DNA of 5,056 nt from Planktothrix sp. UBA8402. Lineage in GTDB: Bacteria > Cyanobacteriota > Cyanobacteriia > Cyanobacteriales > Microcoleaceae. The translations under genes and the position numbers were made by a program. This document shows, piece after piece, positions 3,953-5,056 of the stretch. The notes beneath the pieces were generated by a model that worked only from the letters and a program-made list of their open reading frames with translations, ran no database searches and was not told where the DNA came from. Every line of letters starts with the position of its first letter. Positions within the stretch are counted from its first letter, which is position 1. Location of the stretch: NCBI GenBank assembly GCA_003456035.1, contig DMPJ01000012.1, positions 1 to 5,056 on the forward strand, written 5' to 3'.

Positions 3953-4614
3953 TCAATCCATCTTCCCATTCAGAAGCCATCAAACAGAATTGGAAACTGT
4001 TACACGGCATCAACATTCTTGCCCTAGTCACGGCAGTTCCTCTCTGGTTTGTCACCCCATTTTTGACCCGCAATCCAGAGTTAAACGGATGGCACAAGTT
4101 CTTTAGATTTAGCTCTATCAGTTATGCCATTGTTGCCGGGGCTAGTTCCCTCTATTTTTCTAACAAATTAGGGAAAATAAAGCCCAAAATTGACGCAATG
4201 AATAAGCGAGAGATTGCCGAATTTAAGCACACAATAGCAAGTGATTTGTTTCTAGCTCAAGGGACTAATTCAGCAATCGCACAATTCGTTTTAACCGAAC
4301 GTCAAAGCAGTTTAACCCCCGTTACCGAGTTCCCAGAAAGTTCCGACGTGGAACTCTCAGACCCCAGCGTTCATCGGCAGTTCCCAGAAAGTTCCGAAAG
4401 TTCCAAAAGTTCCGGGAACTCGGAACTCTCTAGGGGAACGGAACGGGAACGGAACTTGGAACTTTTTGTGGAACCCGTCTTAGAAGCACTAGAAAACGGC
4501 TTAAAAGATTCCGACATTATTAAAGATGTGATGGGATTTAAGGGGCGACGGTATGCAGACGGTAAGACGATTTTAAATGATATTAAATCCTATCTTGATT
4601 TAGAGGAGAGTTGA
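3940..4614 (+). CDS. two-TM protein with serine-rich linker and C-terminal helical domain
   Basis: The product has 224 residues. Two membrane segments lie at about 20-42 and 58-75, joined by a short loop, LTRNPELNGWHK, close to the loop TRNPEAQDW of the upstream membrane protein. A soluble region follows, then a low-complexity linker at about 128-172 rich in S, E and P (FPESS twice, SESSKSSGNSELS). The C-terminal domain at 173-220 (LFVEPVLEALENGLKDSDIIKDVMGFKGRRYADGK) resembles small helix-turn-helix-like domains at the ends of cyanobacterial plasmid proteins, a recollection rather than a search. Such a layout would tether a DNA- or protein-binding domain to the membrane. ATG 3940 lies inside the upstream gene and follows GGGGG (3926-3930), which points to coupling. 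The next gene begins three bases after the stop. Confidence 0.75.
   Translation: MVTVINPSSHSEAIKQNWKLLHGINILALVTAVPLWFVTPFLTRNPELNGWHKFFRFSSISYAIVAGASSLYFSNKLGKIKPKIDAMNKREIAEFKHTIASDLFLAQGTNSAIAQFVLTERQSSLTPVTEFPESSDVELSDPSVHRQFPESSESSKSSGNSELSRGTERERNLELFVEPVLEALENGLKDSDIIKDVMGFKGRRYADGKTILNDIKSYLDLEES
4328..4474 (+). repeat. GTTCC/GGAAC cluster in the serine-rich linker
   Basis: GTTCC occurs six times (from 4329, 4340, 4380, 4391, 4400 and 4409) and its complement GGAAC nine times (from 4350, 4415, 4422, 4435, 4440, 4446, 4451, 4458 and 4470). Within it are a perfect 19-base direct repeat, AGTTCCCAGAAAGTTCCGA at 4328-4346 and 4379-4397, and the palindrome AGTTCC-G-GGAACT at 4408-4420. Left GTTCC runs can pair with right GGAAC runs, giving a long imperfect hairpin. 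It encodes the low-complexity linker, so slippage or recombination is a simple explanation. Confidence 0.8.
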
Positions 4615-4617
4615 CTC

Positions 4618-4971
4618 ATGAGTCGCCGAACATTGAAATACACCAGAGCTTTAGAAATTGAATCCGAATTTACCCATATATCCAGTAATGAACTGTACAG
4701 CTATTTACAGGATAAAGGTTTTTTTTGGGATTCCAATATGTCTCGGTGGATTTATACCCCTGGGGAACAGAATGATCCTGCTAGTCAGTTAATTAAAATT
4801 CGGGTTTGGTATGACAGAAATCAAGTTAAGGATGTAGCAGACAAACTAACCGAGTTAATGACGGATGTAGGATTCCGTTCTGTGGAGTCTTCCTCTATTT
4901 ATCCTTGCCGTCCCCCCAAGGGTAATGACGCTAGAATCTATTTAACTTTTCAACCTTCTGAAACTATTTGA
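4618..4971 (+). CDS. conserved-looking soluble hypothetical protein, 117 aa
   Basis: The product looks like a compact alpha/beta protein. Visible blocks are SSNELYSYLQDKGFFWDSNMS with RWIYTP (about 22-48), the strand IKIRVWYDR (59-67), the helix VKDVADKLTELMTDVGF (70-86), and YPCRPPKGNDARIYLTF (95-111). I have an impression of cyanobacterial families with a similar FxW...RWIY and PCRPPK...RIYLTF pattern, but can assign no function. There is no signal peptide or membrane segment. GAGGAG (4604-4609) is about eight bases before ATG 4618, and the previous stop is three bases upstream, so it is the next member of the operon. An eight-T run at 4719-4726 encodes part of GFFW and could slip. Confidence 0.8.
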   Translation: MSRRTLKYTRALEIESEFTHISSNELYSYLQDKGFFWDSNMSRWIYTPGEQNDPASQLIKIRVWYDRNQVKDVADKLTELMTDVGFRSVESSSIYPCRPPKGNDARIYLTFQPSETI

Positions 4972-4995
4972 CCTGTCATCAAACTGGATAAACCC

Positions 4996-5056
4996 ATGAT
5001 TTATGTTGATAGGTCAGTCCTCAAGGATATTTCTAAAGACCTACGAGATTTAACCG
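4996..5056 (+). CDS. partial gene, possibly RelE/ParE-like toxin
   Basis: The frame opens at ATG 4996, 24 bases after the previous stop, and runs off the window after 20 codons as MIYVDRSVLKDISKDLRDLT. The pattern of a short strand, D-R-S-x-L-K-D and then a charged helix resembles the N-termini of RelE/ParE-type toxins, but 20 residues cannot prove it. The upstream 117-residue protein does not look like an antitoxin, so an antitoxin would have to lie beyond the window. TGGA at 4985-4988 is a weak ribosome site. GACCT (4970-4974) and AGGTC (5011-5015) form a loose dyad across the start. Confidence 0.45.
   Translation, partial: MIYVDRSVLKDISKDLRDLT

Noticed and set aside
3885..4097. 70-aa minus-strand ORF
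   Set aside because: Antisense to the overlap of two membrane-protein genes that show clear TM patterns.
4719..4726. Eight-T run as a phase-variation switch
   Set aside because: A short homopolymer can arise from the GFFW codons; nothing else suggests phase variation.
4970..5015. Inverted repeat GACCT...ATCAA / TTGAT-AGGTC across the start of the partial gene
   Set aside because: Broken arms with unequal gaps; too weak to call an operator without the rest of the gene.

Overview
The window looks like accessory DNA, most likely a plasmid or other mobile region, of a cyanobacterium. The grounds are one perfect HIP1 octamer (GCGATCGC at 2203-2210), moderate base composition, many small orphan proteins with a cyanobacterial look (a ribbon-helix-helix repressor, a SAP-like N-terminal domain, a GRRYxxGK-type C-terminal domain) and unusually dense repeats and dyads. 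No transposase, integrase, polymerase, helicase, rRNA, tRNA or CRISPR array is visible. The species cannot be named from this sequence.

Left part (1-988): a terminator closes an unseen upstream gene. A near-palindromic repeat cluster follows, then about 600 bases with little convincing coding sequence; the best candidate is a 58-residue minus-strand ORF at 448-624. An AT-rich stretch then leads into seven copies of the 9-mer AACTGGTGC at 732-825. A strong promoter (TTGACA-17-TAGAAT, 927-955) follows, flanked by two copies of a second dyad motif, AACTTGAATAC.

Centre (989-1863): a protein with a basic, RHH-like N-terminus and a long coiled coil. Four further copies of the dyad motif lie inside its gene and encode an NLNT repeat. 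It converges, across two bidirectional hairpin terminators, with a small minus-strand RHH protein. Iterons, an operator-flanked promoter and a DNA-binding coiled-coil protein together resemble a plasmid partition or copy-control module. No ParA or ParM NTPase is visible, so this is a hypothesis.

Right part (1911-5056): a sigma70-like promoter and a leader hairpin, which reuses the iteron core ACTGGTG, precede a tightly packed plus-strand cluster. In order it encodes a SAP-like acidic protein, a one-TM peptide, an overlapping 90-residue protein, a basic helical protein, a three-TM protein, a two-TM protein with a serine-rich linker and C-terminal helical domain, a 117-residue soluble protein, and the start of another gene that may be a RelE/ParE-like toxin. 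Overlaps and short gaps suggest one operon. The membrane proteins may form a complex, but I recognise no described system.
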